Assembly (NCBI RefSeq): GCF_964355755.1
Contig: NC_092673.1
Location: forward strand, 27,163,001 to 27,227,000
Reading direction: 5' to 3'
DNA: 64,000 nucleotides
From: Antedon mediterranea
Lineage: Eukaryota; Echinodermata; Crinoidea; Comatulida; Antedonidae
How positions within the stretch are numbered: position 1 is the first letter of the stretch; the number at the start of each line of letters is the position of its first letter. The translations under genes and the position numbers were made by a program. The notes beneath the pieces were generated by a model, which did no database searches, was not told the origin of the DNA, and worked only from the letters and a program-made list of their open reading frames with translations. Shown piece by piece: positions 45,933-57,995 of the stretch.

Positions 45933-47440
45933 CTAGACATGAAACTCGTCACTTTGACGAGTTAGTTATCCGCACGACAAACGCCACGTGCACGTCATAC
46001 GTTGGAATATTGCACACCGAAAAAGATTATGTCATTATGACCTGAACTGAAGAATATGATGTGTTGTTAGTACTGAATGCTGTATATTTTCTGTCATATA
46101 GTATACACAGTATAATCTGTATGCATGTCACAAACAGTGTAAAATAGGTGAAATTACGGGACCCGTATTTTATTTTAATTTTCAAAAGGAAACGCGAAGG
46201 TACAGTAGTAATTTCGGAAGAAAAGTATCTCAGCAACAACATATTAACGTTTAGAAGAAATTTGAATACGTGAAATATTAATGCGCGCTTTTTTAAATGT
46301 AATGAACTATGACGCAAAAGATGAAAATATGACTTTGTTTATTTAACTGGCCATATGATGACGTCACAACATCTGATTGGCAAAAAGTTTACATGATTTC
46401 GTATCTACAATCCCATAGCTTCCTGAAAACGTTTTAATCGTGATTATCACATTTTATTCTTACGAGCTATAACAGATTAAAATTTACTGTAAAGATGAAA
46501 TTAATGACGCTGTTAATTAAAATTTTTAGGCATGGTGACGTCATAAAAATTAAAATATTTTTAACTCATGCGTAAGATAGTTGATTGACCTAGACAATAT
46601 TAAAATCTCAGAGAAAAAGGAATACAGATAGGCGTGATGCGCTCCATTGAATATGATGAGCAATAACGAAAGAGACAAAAATCCTATATTTTACATTCGT
46701 GTGGCCATACGATGACGTGACGTCACACAATGTCCGGTTAGCCATATTGATTCATGATCCGATTTCTACAACTCATCAACTTCCAGAATATGTAATTAAA
46801 AAAAAGTTCACCTCGTTGTTTAGAATCTATGACTTTTTAAAAAAAGGCATTATTTTGAAGAATTTTTTAACTTTTTCATTAAAAATGCGCGCAAATTGTA
46901 CAATTCGACGTGCTCGTATGACGTAATTTTAAGTCGAAATTGTTAAAAAATTGGTAAAATTACTATAAAAGGCTGGAAAAACATAATTCATGCAAAAAAA
47001 ACGTCTTTAGCGCTACGTGCGCACCGCGCGTGTAAAATTTTTCGCGCGCTTGGGAATTTTTGACATGCTCAAAATGTCATGATCAGCGTAGAAAGTTGAT
47101 TAGAAATTAATTTTGCGCATTTTGAAATTTTAAATGCGTGTGCGCGCGTAACTTCTTGTAAAACATGCCATTTTTAATCCACAAAAAGTTTGCCCTTGAT
47201 ATGACTTAAATTTTCACTAATTGTCAAAATAAAATTATGCTTGGTTTTTAGTCTATGATCAATCATAAAAAATCATAAAATCGCGCGTAAGTCACGTTGC
47301 GCAACTCTGACGTCATTCAAAAATAGGAGGTGCACAACTTCACGTAAATGTCCATATGCAGACAAAGTTATGAAATGTTATGTTTTCAAGTTTTTGAGAT
47401 ACGTGAGCCACAAAAATGAGGGAGAAAGAAAGAAGAAGAA
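45933..47440 (+). mobile_element. Array unit 6 (A-type, tail displaced)
   Basis: 1.51 kb, tail broken at 'gaaagaagaagaa' by unit 7. A tail that could be its own (A-run, 'gtaacaggacgattacaagg', hairpin) reappears after unit 7. Confidence 0.8.
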
Positions 47441-49364
47441 CTAGACATGAAACTCGTCACTTTGACGAGTTAGTTATCCGCTCGACAAACGCCACGTGCA
47501 CGTCATACGTTAGAATATTGCACACAGAAAAATATTAAGGCATTATGACCTGAACTGAAGAATATGATATGTTGTTATTTATGAATTCTGTTATTTTGTG
47601 TCATATAGTATACACAGTACAATCTGTATACATATCACAAACAGTGTAAAATAGGTGAAATTACGGGACCCGTATTTTATTGTAATTTTTAACATCTTGA
47701 CGGTTTCAAAATGAAATGCAAAAGTAGAAATTTCAGAATAAAATTATCTCAGCAACAACATATTAACGTGTAGAAGAAATTTGAATACGTGAAATATTAA
47801 TGCGCGCTCTTTTAAATGTAATGAAATATAACGCAAAAGATGAAAATACGACTTTTTTTATTTAACTGGCCATATGATGACGTCACAACATTCAATTGGC
47901 ACAATTTTCACATGATTTTGTATCTACAATACAATAGCTTCCTGAAAACGTTTTAATCGTGATTATCACATTTTATTCTTACGAGCTATAACAGATTAAA
48001 ATTTACTGTAAAGATGAAATTAATGACCAACGTAATTTAAATTTTTAGGCATGATGACGTTAAAAAAATTAAAAAAATTTTAATTCATGCAAAAGATAGT
48101 TGATTGACCTAGAATATATTAAAATCGGGGTGAAAATGGACAACGAATAAGTGGAGATGCGCTCTATTAAATGTGATGAGCTATGACGAAAGAGACAAAA
48201 ATCCTATATTTTATATTCGCGTGGCCATACGATGACGTCACAATGTCCGGTTAGCCATATTTATTAATGATCCGATATCTACAACTCATCACCTTCCAGA
48301 ATATGTAAGTAAAAAAAAGTTCTCCACGTAGTTTAGAATCTATGATTGTTTAAAAAAAGGCATAATTTTGACGAATTTTTGAATTTTTTCTTTAAAAACA
48401 CGCACAAATTGTATAATTCGACGTGCTCGTATGACGTAATTTTAAGTCTAAATTGTTTTAAAATTTGATAAAATTACTATAAAAGGCTGGAAAGACATAA
48501 TTCACGCAAAAACAGATGTTTTTAGCGCTACGTGCGGACCACGCGCGTAAAATTGTTCGCGCGCGTGGGAATTTTTGACATGGTCAAAATGTCATGATCA
48601 GCGTAGAAAGTTGATTAGAAATTAATTTTGCGCATTTTAAATTTTAAATGCGCGTGCGCGCGTAACTTCGTTTAAAAAATGCCATTTTTAGTGCACAAAA
48701 AGTTAGCGCAAGATGTAAATTAAACTTTTGCTAAGTTTCAACTTACATAGTTATATGGTTTTCAATCTATGTTGAATACGGGAAATTCATAAAATCACGC
48801 GTAAGTCACGTTACGCATTTCTGACGTCATTCACAATAGTAGGTGCACAACTTAACGTGAATGCCCATATGTTGACAAAGTTATGAAATGTTATGTTTAC
48901 ACATTTTTGATATAAGCGAGACACAAAAATAGAGGAGAAATGCGCGTGCGCGAGTAATGTCTTGTAAAACATGGCATTTTTAATCCACAAAAAGTTTGCC
49001 CTTGATATGACTTAAATTTTCAGAAAGTGTCAAAATAAAATTATGCTTGGTTTTTAGCCTATGATCAATCATAAAAAATCATAAAATCGCACGTAAGTCA
49101 CATTGCGCAACTCTGACGTCATTCAAAATAGGAGGTGCACAACTTCACGTAAATGCCCATATGTTGACAAAGTTATGAAATGTTATGTTTACAAGTTTTT
49201 GAGATACGCGAGACACAAAAATGGAGGAGAAAGAAAGAAGAATAATATAAAGAAAAAAAAAAAGATCCAGGACGATTACAAGGAGTTATCCGCTACTAAG
49301 CGGATAACTAAAAAAAAGTAACAGGACGATTACAAGGAGTTATCCGCTGAATGCGGATAACTAA
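47441..49364 (+). mobile_element. Array unit 7 (A-type) plus a second 3' hairpin
   Basis: Has the duplicated 3' segment (from ~48,940) and ends with a hairpin at 49,284-49,309. A further A-run and a second hairpin at 49,338-49,362 (loop TGAAT) follow, best read as the displaced tail of unit 6. Confidence 0.85.
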
Positions 49365-50888
49365 CTAGACATGAAACTCGTCACTTTGACGAGTTAGTTA
49401 TCCGCTCGACAAACGCCACGTGCACGTCATACGTTAGAATATTGCACACAGAAAAATATTAAGGCATTATGACCTGAACTGAAGAATATGATATGTTGTT
49501 ATTTCTGAATTCTGTTATTTTGTGTCATATACATAGTATACACAGTACAATCTGTATACATATCACAAACAGTGCAAAATAGGTGAAATTACGGGACCCG
49601 TATTTTATTGTAATTTTTAACATCTTGACGGTTTCAAAATGAAATGCAAAAGTAGAAATTTCAGAATGAAATTATCTCAGCAACAACATATTAACGTGTA
49701 GAAGAAATTTGAATACGTGAAATATTGATGCGCGCTCTTTTAAATGCAATGAAATATAACGCAAAAGATGAAAATACGACTTTTTGTATTTAACTGGCCA
49801 TATGATGACGTCACAACATTCGAATGGGACAATTTTTACATGATTTTGTATCTACAATACAATAGCTTCCTGAAAACGTTTTAATCGTGATTATCACATT
49901 TTATTCTTACGAGGTATAACAGATTAAAATTTACTGTAAAGATGAAATTAATGACCAATGTAATTTAAATTTTTAGGCATGATGACGTTAAAAAAATTAA
50001 AAAATTTTTAATTCATGCAAAACATAGTTGATAGACCTAGAATATATTAAAATCGGGGTGAAAATGAACAACGAATAAGTGGAGATGCGCTCTATTAAAT
50101 GTGATGAGCTATGACGAAAGAGACAAAAATTCTATATTTTATATTCGCGTGGCTATACGATGATGTCACAATGTCCGGTTAGCCATATTAATGCATGATT
50201 CGATATCTACAACTCATCAACTTCCAGAATATGTAATTAAAAAAAAGTTCTCCACGTAGTTTAGAATCTATGACTGTTTAAAAATAGGCATAATTTTGAC
50301 GAATTTTTGAACTTTTTCACCAGAAACGCGTGCAAATTATTTAATTCGACGTGCTCGTATGACGTAATTTTAAGTCGAAATTGTTTAAAAGTTGGTAACA
50401 TTACTATAAAAAGCTGAAAAAACATAAATCACGCGAAAAAAATATGTTTTTAACGCTACGTGTGCACCGCGTGCGTAAAAAGTTTCGCGCGCGTGGGAAT
50501 TTTTGACATGCTCAAAATGACATGAAACGCATAGAAAGTTGATTAGACGTTGCTTTTTCGCACTCTAAAATTTTAAACGCGCGTGCGCGCGTAACTTTTT
50601 GTGAATGATGCTATTTTTAATCCATAGAAAGTTTGCGCTTGATGTGACTTAAATTTTCACAAAGTGTCAAAACAAAATTATGTTTGGTTTTTAATTTATG
50701 ATCAATCATTGAAATTCATAAAATCGCGCGTAATTCACGTTGCGCAACTGTGACGTCATTCAAAAATAGGAGGTGCACAAGTTCACGTAAATGTCGATAT
50801 GTTGACAAAGTTACGATATGTTCTGTTTACACGTTTTAGAGAAACGCGACGCACAAAAATGACAGAAGGAAAGAAGTATAATACAGAA
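49365..50888 (+). mobile_element. Array unit 8 (A-type, split by units 9-10)
   Basis: Its body ends at 'agtataatacagaa' (50,888). The expected continuation (A-run, 'gatgaaacaggacgattac', hairpin) resumes at 53,283-53,348. Unit 11 shows the same tail uninterrupted at 54,860-54,934. Confidence 0.9.
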
Positions 50889-52086
50889 CTAGATTTGAAC
50901 TCGTCACTACGGACGAGTTAGGTTATCCGCATCGCAAAAGCCACGCGCACGTCGTACGTTAGAATATTGCGCGCAGAAAAACGATTATGCCATTGAAAAA
51001 AATGTTAGTGCGCCCTCTATTTTGCGTCGCCTCTAAGTATACGGTATAACACTATGTACTGAATACGTACTACATACAGTGCAGAATAGGTGAAAATAAG
51101 TGACCAAAGTTATTAACGCTTTTGAACATGATGACGTCATCACAATTTTTAAAATGGTGAATCGTGCGAAAGATAATTGATTGACCTAGACAATATAAAA
51201 AAAATGGGAGAAAATAGAATACGGATAAGTGGAGTTGCGCTCTATTTAATGTAACGAGCTATGAAGAAAGAGACAAAAATCCTATATTTTATATTCGAGT
51301 GGCCATACGATGACGTCATAAGGTCCGGTTAGCCATTTTGATGCATGATTCGATATCTGCAACTCATCTACTACCAGAATATGTAATTATAAAAAAGTTC
51401 ACCACGTAGTTTAGAATCTATGACAGTTTAAAAAAAGGCATAATTTTGACAAATTTTTGAAATTTTTCTTCAAAAATGCGCGCAAATTGTTTAATTCTAC
51501 GTGCTCGTATGACGTGATTTTAAGTCGAAATTGATTTAAAATTGATAAATGTACTAGAAAAGGCTGAAAAAACAAAAATCAAGCAAAAAAAAGATGTTTT
51601 TGCGCTACGTGCGCACGCGCGCGTAAAAAAATTGCGCACGCGTGGGAATTTTTGAAATGCTCAAAATGACATGAAACGCGTAGAAAGTTGATTAGAAATT
51701 GAATTTTCGCATTTTGAAATTTTAAACGCTCGTGCGCGCGTAACTTTTTGGAAAAGTGCCATTTTAAATCCATAGAAAGTTAGCGCATGATATAAATTAC
51801 ACTTTTGCCAAGTTTCAATTAAAATTGCTTTTTGGTTTTCAACCTATGTTAAATACGCAAAATTCACAAAATTGCGCGTAACTTACGCTGCGCGACTCTA
51901 AAGTCAAAAAACGAGACGTCCTGCACATCTACAGCTACAGGTCAATCTTATGAAAAAGTTACACAATCTTCTGTTTGCCAGAATTTGAGATATGCGACCA
52001 ACAAAATTCGTGGAAAGAAAGAAGAACATAGAAAAAAAAAGATCCTGACAATAACAAGGGGTTATCCGCCAAGTGCGGATAACCAA
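50889..52086 (+). mobile_element. Array unit 9 (G-type hairpin element)
   Basis: Starts CTAGATTTG; hairpin arms AACTCGTC and GACGAGTT (loop ACTACG), then AGGTTATCCGC. The 3' hairpin at 52,060-52,084 has arms GGTTATCCGC and GCGGATAACC. Body is related but diverged, 1.2 kb. Confidence 0.9.
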
Positions 52087-53282
52087 CTAGATTTGAACTC
52101 GTCACGTTGACGAGTTAGGCTATCGCCCAACGCATCGTAACACGAGCATGTTATTTATTATGCTTAGTCTATAGGCTGCACTACAACGATTGTAACGAAC
52201 AGCTGGAATGCATCAAAATCGTTCAGTAAGTGTCAACAGTTGACGGTATTAGCATTGTAAACGGTTTAGTTGACGGTTATTTTTTATTTTACACCACTCA
52301 CGTTTATTCAATTGTTTGAAAATGATGACCTTTTCAAATTAAAAAAAAAGTTCATAAGTCTAAAGAGGAATTGTTTTAGTAATAGAATATTGAAAATTGG
52401 AAGAAAATTGATAACGTTTACGCGGTATGCGCTCTATTGAATGTGACGAACTGTGTCGAAAGAGACAAAATCGCTATATTTTACATTTGTGTGGCCATAC
52501 GATGACGTCACAACAGCCCAGAGGTAAAAATTTTGAATGAATTCATATCTACAACATATCTGCTTACATATTAAGTTAAAAAAATTGGGGGTCACCAGAC
52601 ATCCCGGCGAGCTATAATCGATTCAAAATAGGCATATTTTTACACAAATTTGCATAAAATTACCAATTTTCAAGCGCACGATTTTTAAAGTTTGACGTGC
52701 ACGTGTGTCATTATTTTGCATTCATAATTCATCAAATGTGAAAGAAATATATCATAAAACTATGAAAAACAATAATCAAGCCCAAAAACGGGCTTTCTAT
52801 GCTGCGTACGAGCGAAGTGCGCAAAAGCGCGCGCGCAACGCAAATTTTTTTGAAAAATGTGAAATGCTTAAAATGTCCTGAAACGTGTAGAAAGTTGATT
52901 AGAAATTGATTTTGAGCATTTTTAACTTTCAAAGCGCGCGTACGCGCGATTTGACCAATGTTCAAAATTTTGCTGATGATACAGGAAGATGACCCTTGAC
53001 ATGAAGCATACGTGTTTCAAGTGGTATTTAAAAATAGCTATTGGTTTTCAAGTTATAGTCAATCTAAGAATTTCAGAAAATCGCGCGTAGTTACGCTACG
53101 CGACAATATTTTCATTAAACCAAAGTGTGTTGCACAACTACATATATACGTGCATCTGCTGGCCAAGTTACAACATAACTGCTACCGCCGTTTTTGAGAT
53201 CTGCTGCGCACAAAAATTGAGCAGAAAAAATGAAATTTGTGACAATAAATATAGGCTATCGCTCTACAGAGAGCGATAGCCT
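52087..53282 (+). mobile_element. Array unit 10 (AGGCTATCGC-type)
   Basis: Starts CTAGATTTG; arms AACTCGTCA and TGACGAGTT, then AGGCTATCGCC. The 3' hairpin at 53,253-53,282 has arms AGGCTATCGCTC and GAGCGATAGCCT. The 5' word and both hairpin arms differ from the other subtypes in a coordinated way. Body strongly diverged. Confidence 0.9.
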
Positions 53283-53350
53283 AAAAAAAAAAAAAATATG
53301 ATGAAACAGGACGATTACAAGGAGTTATCCGCTACTAAGCGGATAACTAA
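53283..53350 (+). repeat. Displaced tail of unit 8 with A-type hairpin
   Basis: A-run, 'gatgaaacaggacgattac', hairpin 53,323-53,348. Matches the uninterrupted unit 11 tail. Confidence 0.85.
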
Positions 53351-54953
53351 CTAGACATGAAACTCGTCACTTTGACGAGTTAGTTATCCGCTCGACAAAC
53401 GCCACGTGCACGTCATACGTTACAATATTGCGCACAGAAAAATATTAAGGCATTATGACCTGAACTGAAGAATATGATATGTTGTTATTTCTGAATTCTG
53501 TTATTTTGTGTCATATAGTATACAGAGTACAATCTGTATACATATCACAAACAGTGTAAAATAGGTGAAATTACGGGACCCGTATTTTATTGTAATTTTT
53601 AACATCTTGACGGTTTCAAAATGAAATGCAAAAGTAGAAATTTCAGAATGAAATTATCTCAGCAACAACATATTAACGTGTAGAAGAAATTTGAATACGT
53701 GAAATATTGATGCGCGCTCTTTTAAATGTAATGAAATATAATGCAAAAGATGAAAATACGACTTTTTTTATTTAACTGGCCATATGATGACGTCACGACA
53801 TTCAATTGGCACAATTTACACATGATTTTGTATCTACAATACAATAGCTTCCTGAAAACGTTTTAATCGTGATTATCACATTTTATTCTTACGAGGTATA
53901 ACAGATTAAAATTTACTGTAAAGATGAAATTAATGACCAACGTAATTTAAATTTTTAGGCATGATGACGTTAAAAAAATTAAAAAAATTTTAATTCATGC
54001 AAAAGATAGTTGATTGACCTAGAATATATTAAAATCGGGGTGAAAATAGACAACGAATAAGTGGAGATGCGCTCTATTAAATGTGATGAGCTATGACGAA
54101 AGAGACAAAAATCCTATATTTTATATTCGCGTGGCCATACGATGACGTCACAATGTCCGGTTACCCATATTAATGCATGATCCGATATCTACAACTCATC
54201 AACTTCCAGAATATGTAATTAAAAAAAAGTTCTCCATGTAGTTTAGAATCTATGACTGTTTAAAAATAGGCATAATTTTGACAAATTTTTGAACTTTTTC
54301 ACCAAAAACGCGTGCAAATTATGTAATTCGACGTGCTCGTATGACGTAATTTTAAGTCGAAATTGTTTAAAAGTTGGTAACATTACTAGAAAAGGCTGAA
54401 AAAACATAAATCACGCGAAAAAAATATGTTTTTAACGCTACGTGTGCACCGCGTGCGTAAAAATTTTCGCGCGCGTGGGAATTTTTGACATGCTCAAAAT
54501 GACATGAAACGCATAGAAAGTTGATTAGAAGTTGATTTTTCGCATCCTAAAATTTTAAACGCACGTACGCGCGTAACTTTTTGTGAAACATGCTATTTTT
54601 AATCCATAGAAAGTTTGCGCTTGATATGACTTAAATTTTCACAAAGTGTCAAAACAAAATTATGTTTGGTTTTTAGTCTATGATCAATCATTGAAATTCA
54701 TAAAATCGCGCGTACGTCACGTTTCGCAACTCTGACGTCATTCAAAAATAGGAGGTGCACAAGTTCACGTAAATGTCGATGTGTTGACAAAGTTACGATA
54801 TGTTCTGTTTACACGTTTTAGAGAAACGCGACGCACAAAAATGACAGAAAGAAAGAAGTATAATACAGAAAAAAAAAAAAAATTTGATGAAACAGGACGA
54901 TTACAAGGAGTTATCCGCTACTAAGCGGATAACTAAACTAAGCGGATAACTAA
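53351..54953 (+). mobile_element. Array unit 11 (A-type, complete)
   Basis: Full element with hairpin at 54,909-54,934, followed by a 17-bp partial repeat of the hairpin's right half ('aaactaagcggataact'). Confidence 0.9.
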
Positions 54954-56466
54954 CTAGACATGAAACTCGTCACTTTGACGAGTTAGTTATCCGCACGACA
55001 AACGCCACGTGCACATCATACGTTGGAATATTGCACACAGAAAAAGATCATGGCATTATGACCTGAACTGAAGAATATGATATGTTGTTAGTGCTGAATT
55101 CTGTCAATTTTGTGTCATATAGTATATATATAGTATAATATGTATACATATCACATACAGTGTAGAATAGGTAAAATTACGGTACCCACTATTTATTGCA
55201 ATTTTTAACATGTTGACGGTTTTAAAATGAAACGCTAAGGTAGCAATTTCGGAAGGAAATTATCTCAGCAACAACATATTAACTTGTAGAAGAAATTTTA
55301 ATACGTAAAATATTAATGCGCGCTCTTTTAAATGTAATGAACTATGACGCAAAATATGAAAATACGACTCTTTTTATTTAACTGGCAATATGATGACATC
55401 ACAACATCCGATTGGCAAAATTTTCACATGATTTTGTATCTACAATCCAATAGCTTCCAGAAAACGTTTTAATCGTGATTATCACCTTTTATTCTTACGA
55501 GCTATAACAGATTAAAATTTACTGTAAAGATGAAATTAATGCCATACGTAATTTAAATTTTTAGGCATGATGACGTCAAAAAAATTAAAATATTTTTAAC
55601 TCATGCGAAAGATAGTTGATTGACCTAGAATATATTAAAATCGGGGTGAAAATGGACAACGAATAAGTGGAGATGCGCTCTATTAAATGTGATGAGCTAT
55701 GACGAAAGAGACAAAAATCCTATATTTTATATTCGCGTGGCCATACGATGACGTCACAATGTCCGGTTAGCCATATTAATGCATGATTCGATATCTACAA
55801 CTCATCAACTTCCAGAATATGTAATTTAAAAAAAGTTCTCCATGTAGTTTAGAATCTATGACTGTTTAAAAATAGGCATAATTTTGACGAATTTTTGAAC
55901 TTTTTCACCAGAAACGCGTGCAAATTATTTAATTCGACGTGCTCGTATGACGTAATTTTAAGTCGAAATTGTTTAAAAGTTGGTAACATTACTATAAAAG
56001 GCTGAAAAAACATAAATCACGCGAAAAAAATATGTTTTTAACGCTACGTGTGTACCGCGTGCGTAAAAAGTTTCGCGCGCGTGGGAATTTTTGACATGCT
56101 CAAAATGACATGAAACGCATAGAAAGTTGATTAGAAGTTGATTTTTCGCACTCTAAAATTTTAAACGCGCGTGCGCGCGTAACTTTTTGTGAAACATGCT
56201 ATTTTTAATCCATAGAAAGTTTGCGCTTGATGTGACTTAAATTTTCACAAAGTGTCAAAACAAAATTATGTTTCGTTTTTAGTCTATGATCAATCATTGA
56301 AATTCATAAAATCGCGCGTAAGTCACGTTGCGCAACTCTGACGTCATTCAAAAATAGGAGGTGCACAACTTCACGTAAATGCCCATATGTTGACAAAGTT
56401 ATGATATGTTCTGTTTACACGTTTTAGAGAAACGCGACGCACAAAAATGACAGAAGGAAAGAAGTA
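54954..56466 (+). mobile_element. Array unit 12 (A-type)
   Basis: 1.51 kb; tail stops at 'gaaggaaagaagta' where unit 13 begins. Body close to units 2, 8 and 11. Confidence 0.85.
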
Positions 56467-57995
56467 CTAGACATGAAACTCGTCAGTTTGACGAGTTAGT
56501 TATCCGCTCGACAAACGCCACGTGCACGTCATACGTTGGAATATTGCACACAGATAAAGATTATGGCATTATGACAAGAACTGAAGAATATGATATGCTG
56601 TTAGTGCTGAATTCTGTCAATTTTGTGTCATATAGTATACATGCAAACACTACAGTATAATCTGCATACATATTACATACAGTGTAGAAAAGGTGAAATT
56701 ACGGGACCCGCCATTTATTCCAATTTTTAACATGGCGACGGTATCAAAATGAAACACTTAGATAGCAATTTCAGAAGGAAATTATCTTAGGAACAACATA
56801 TTAACGTGTAGAAGAAATTTGAATACGTAAAATATAGATGCGCACCCTTTTAAATGTGATGAACTATTACGCAAAATATGAAAATACAACTTTTTTTATT
56901 CAACTGGCCATATGATGACGTTACAACATCCGATTGGCAAAATGTTTACATGAATTCGTATCTACAATCCCATAGCTTCCAGAAAACGTTTTAATCATGA
57001 TTATCACTTTTTATTCTGATGAGCTATAACAGATTGAAATTTACTGTAAAGATGAAAATAAGTGACCCACGTTATTTACAATTTTCGACATGATGACGTC
57101 ATAAAAATTAAAATATTTTTAACTCATGCGAAAGATAGTTCATTCACCTAGACAATATCAAAATCGGGGTGAAAATAAAAAACGGATAAGTGGAGATGCG
57201 CTCTATTAAATGTGATGCGCTATGACGAAAGATATAAAAATCCTATATTTTATATTCGCGTGGCCATACGATGACGTTATAATGTCCGATTAGCCATATT
57301 AATGCATGATTCCATATCTACAACTCATCAACTTCCAGAATATATAATTTTAAAAAAGTTCACCTCGTAGTTTAGAATCTATGAATGTTTAAAAAAAGGC
57401 ATAATCTTGACGAATTTTGACAAATTTTTTAACTTTTTCATCAAAAACGCACGTAAATTATCCAATTGGATGTGCCCGTATGACGTAATTTTAGGTCAAA
57501 ATTGTTCAAAAGTTGGTAAAATTACCAGAAAAGGCTGGAAAAACATGAATCACGCGAAAAAAATTGATTTTCAACGCTACGTGCGCACCGTGCGAGTAAA
57601 AATATGCGCGCGCGTGGGAATTTTTGACATGCTCAAAATGACATGAAACGCGTAGAAAGTTGATTAGAAATTGATTTTTCGCATTTTGAAATTTTAAACG
57701 CCCGTGCGCGCGTAACTTCTTGTGAAACATGCCATTTTTTTTCCACAGTCAGTTAGCGCAAGATATAAATTAAACTTTTGTTAAGTTTCAATTTAAATTG
57801 CTATATGGTTTTCGATCTATGTTAAATACGCGAAATTCGTTAAAACGCGCGTAAATCACGTTGCGCAATTCTGACGTCATTCACAATAGGAGGTGCACAA
57901 TTTCACGTGAATGCCCACATGTTGACAAAGTTATAAAATGTTTTGTTTACAAGTTTTTGAGATACGCGAGACACAAAATTGACAGAAAGAAAGAA
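56467..57995 (+). mobile_element. Array unit 13 (A-type)
   Basis: 1.53 kb; the first hairpin loop region has changed (CGTCAGTTTGACG). Tail stops at 'gaaagaaagaa'. Body closest to unit 3. Confidence 0.85.

Noticed and set aside
51579-57730. Short ORFs rich in RVSCHFEHF-like peptides
   Set aside because: They recur at the same place in array units with frame-breaking differences and lie in the non-coding CG-rich body.
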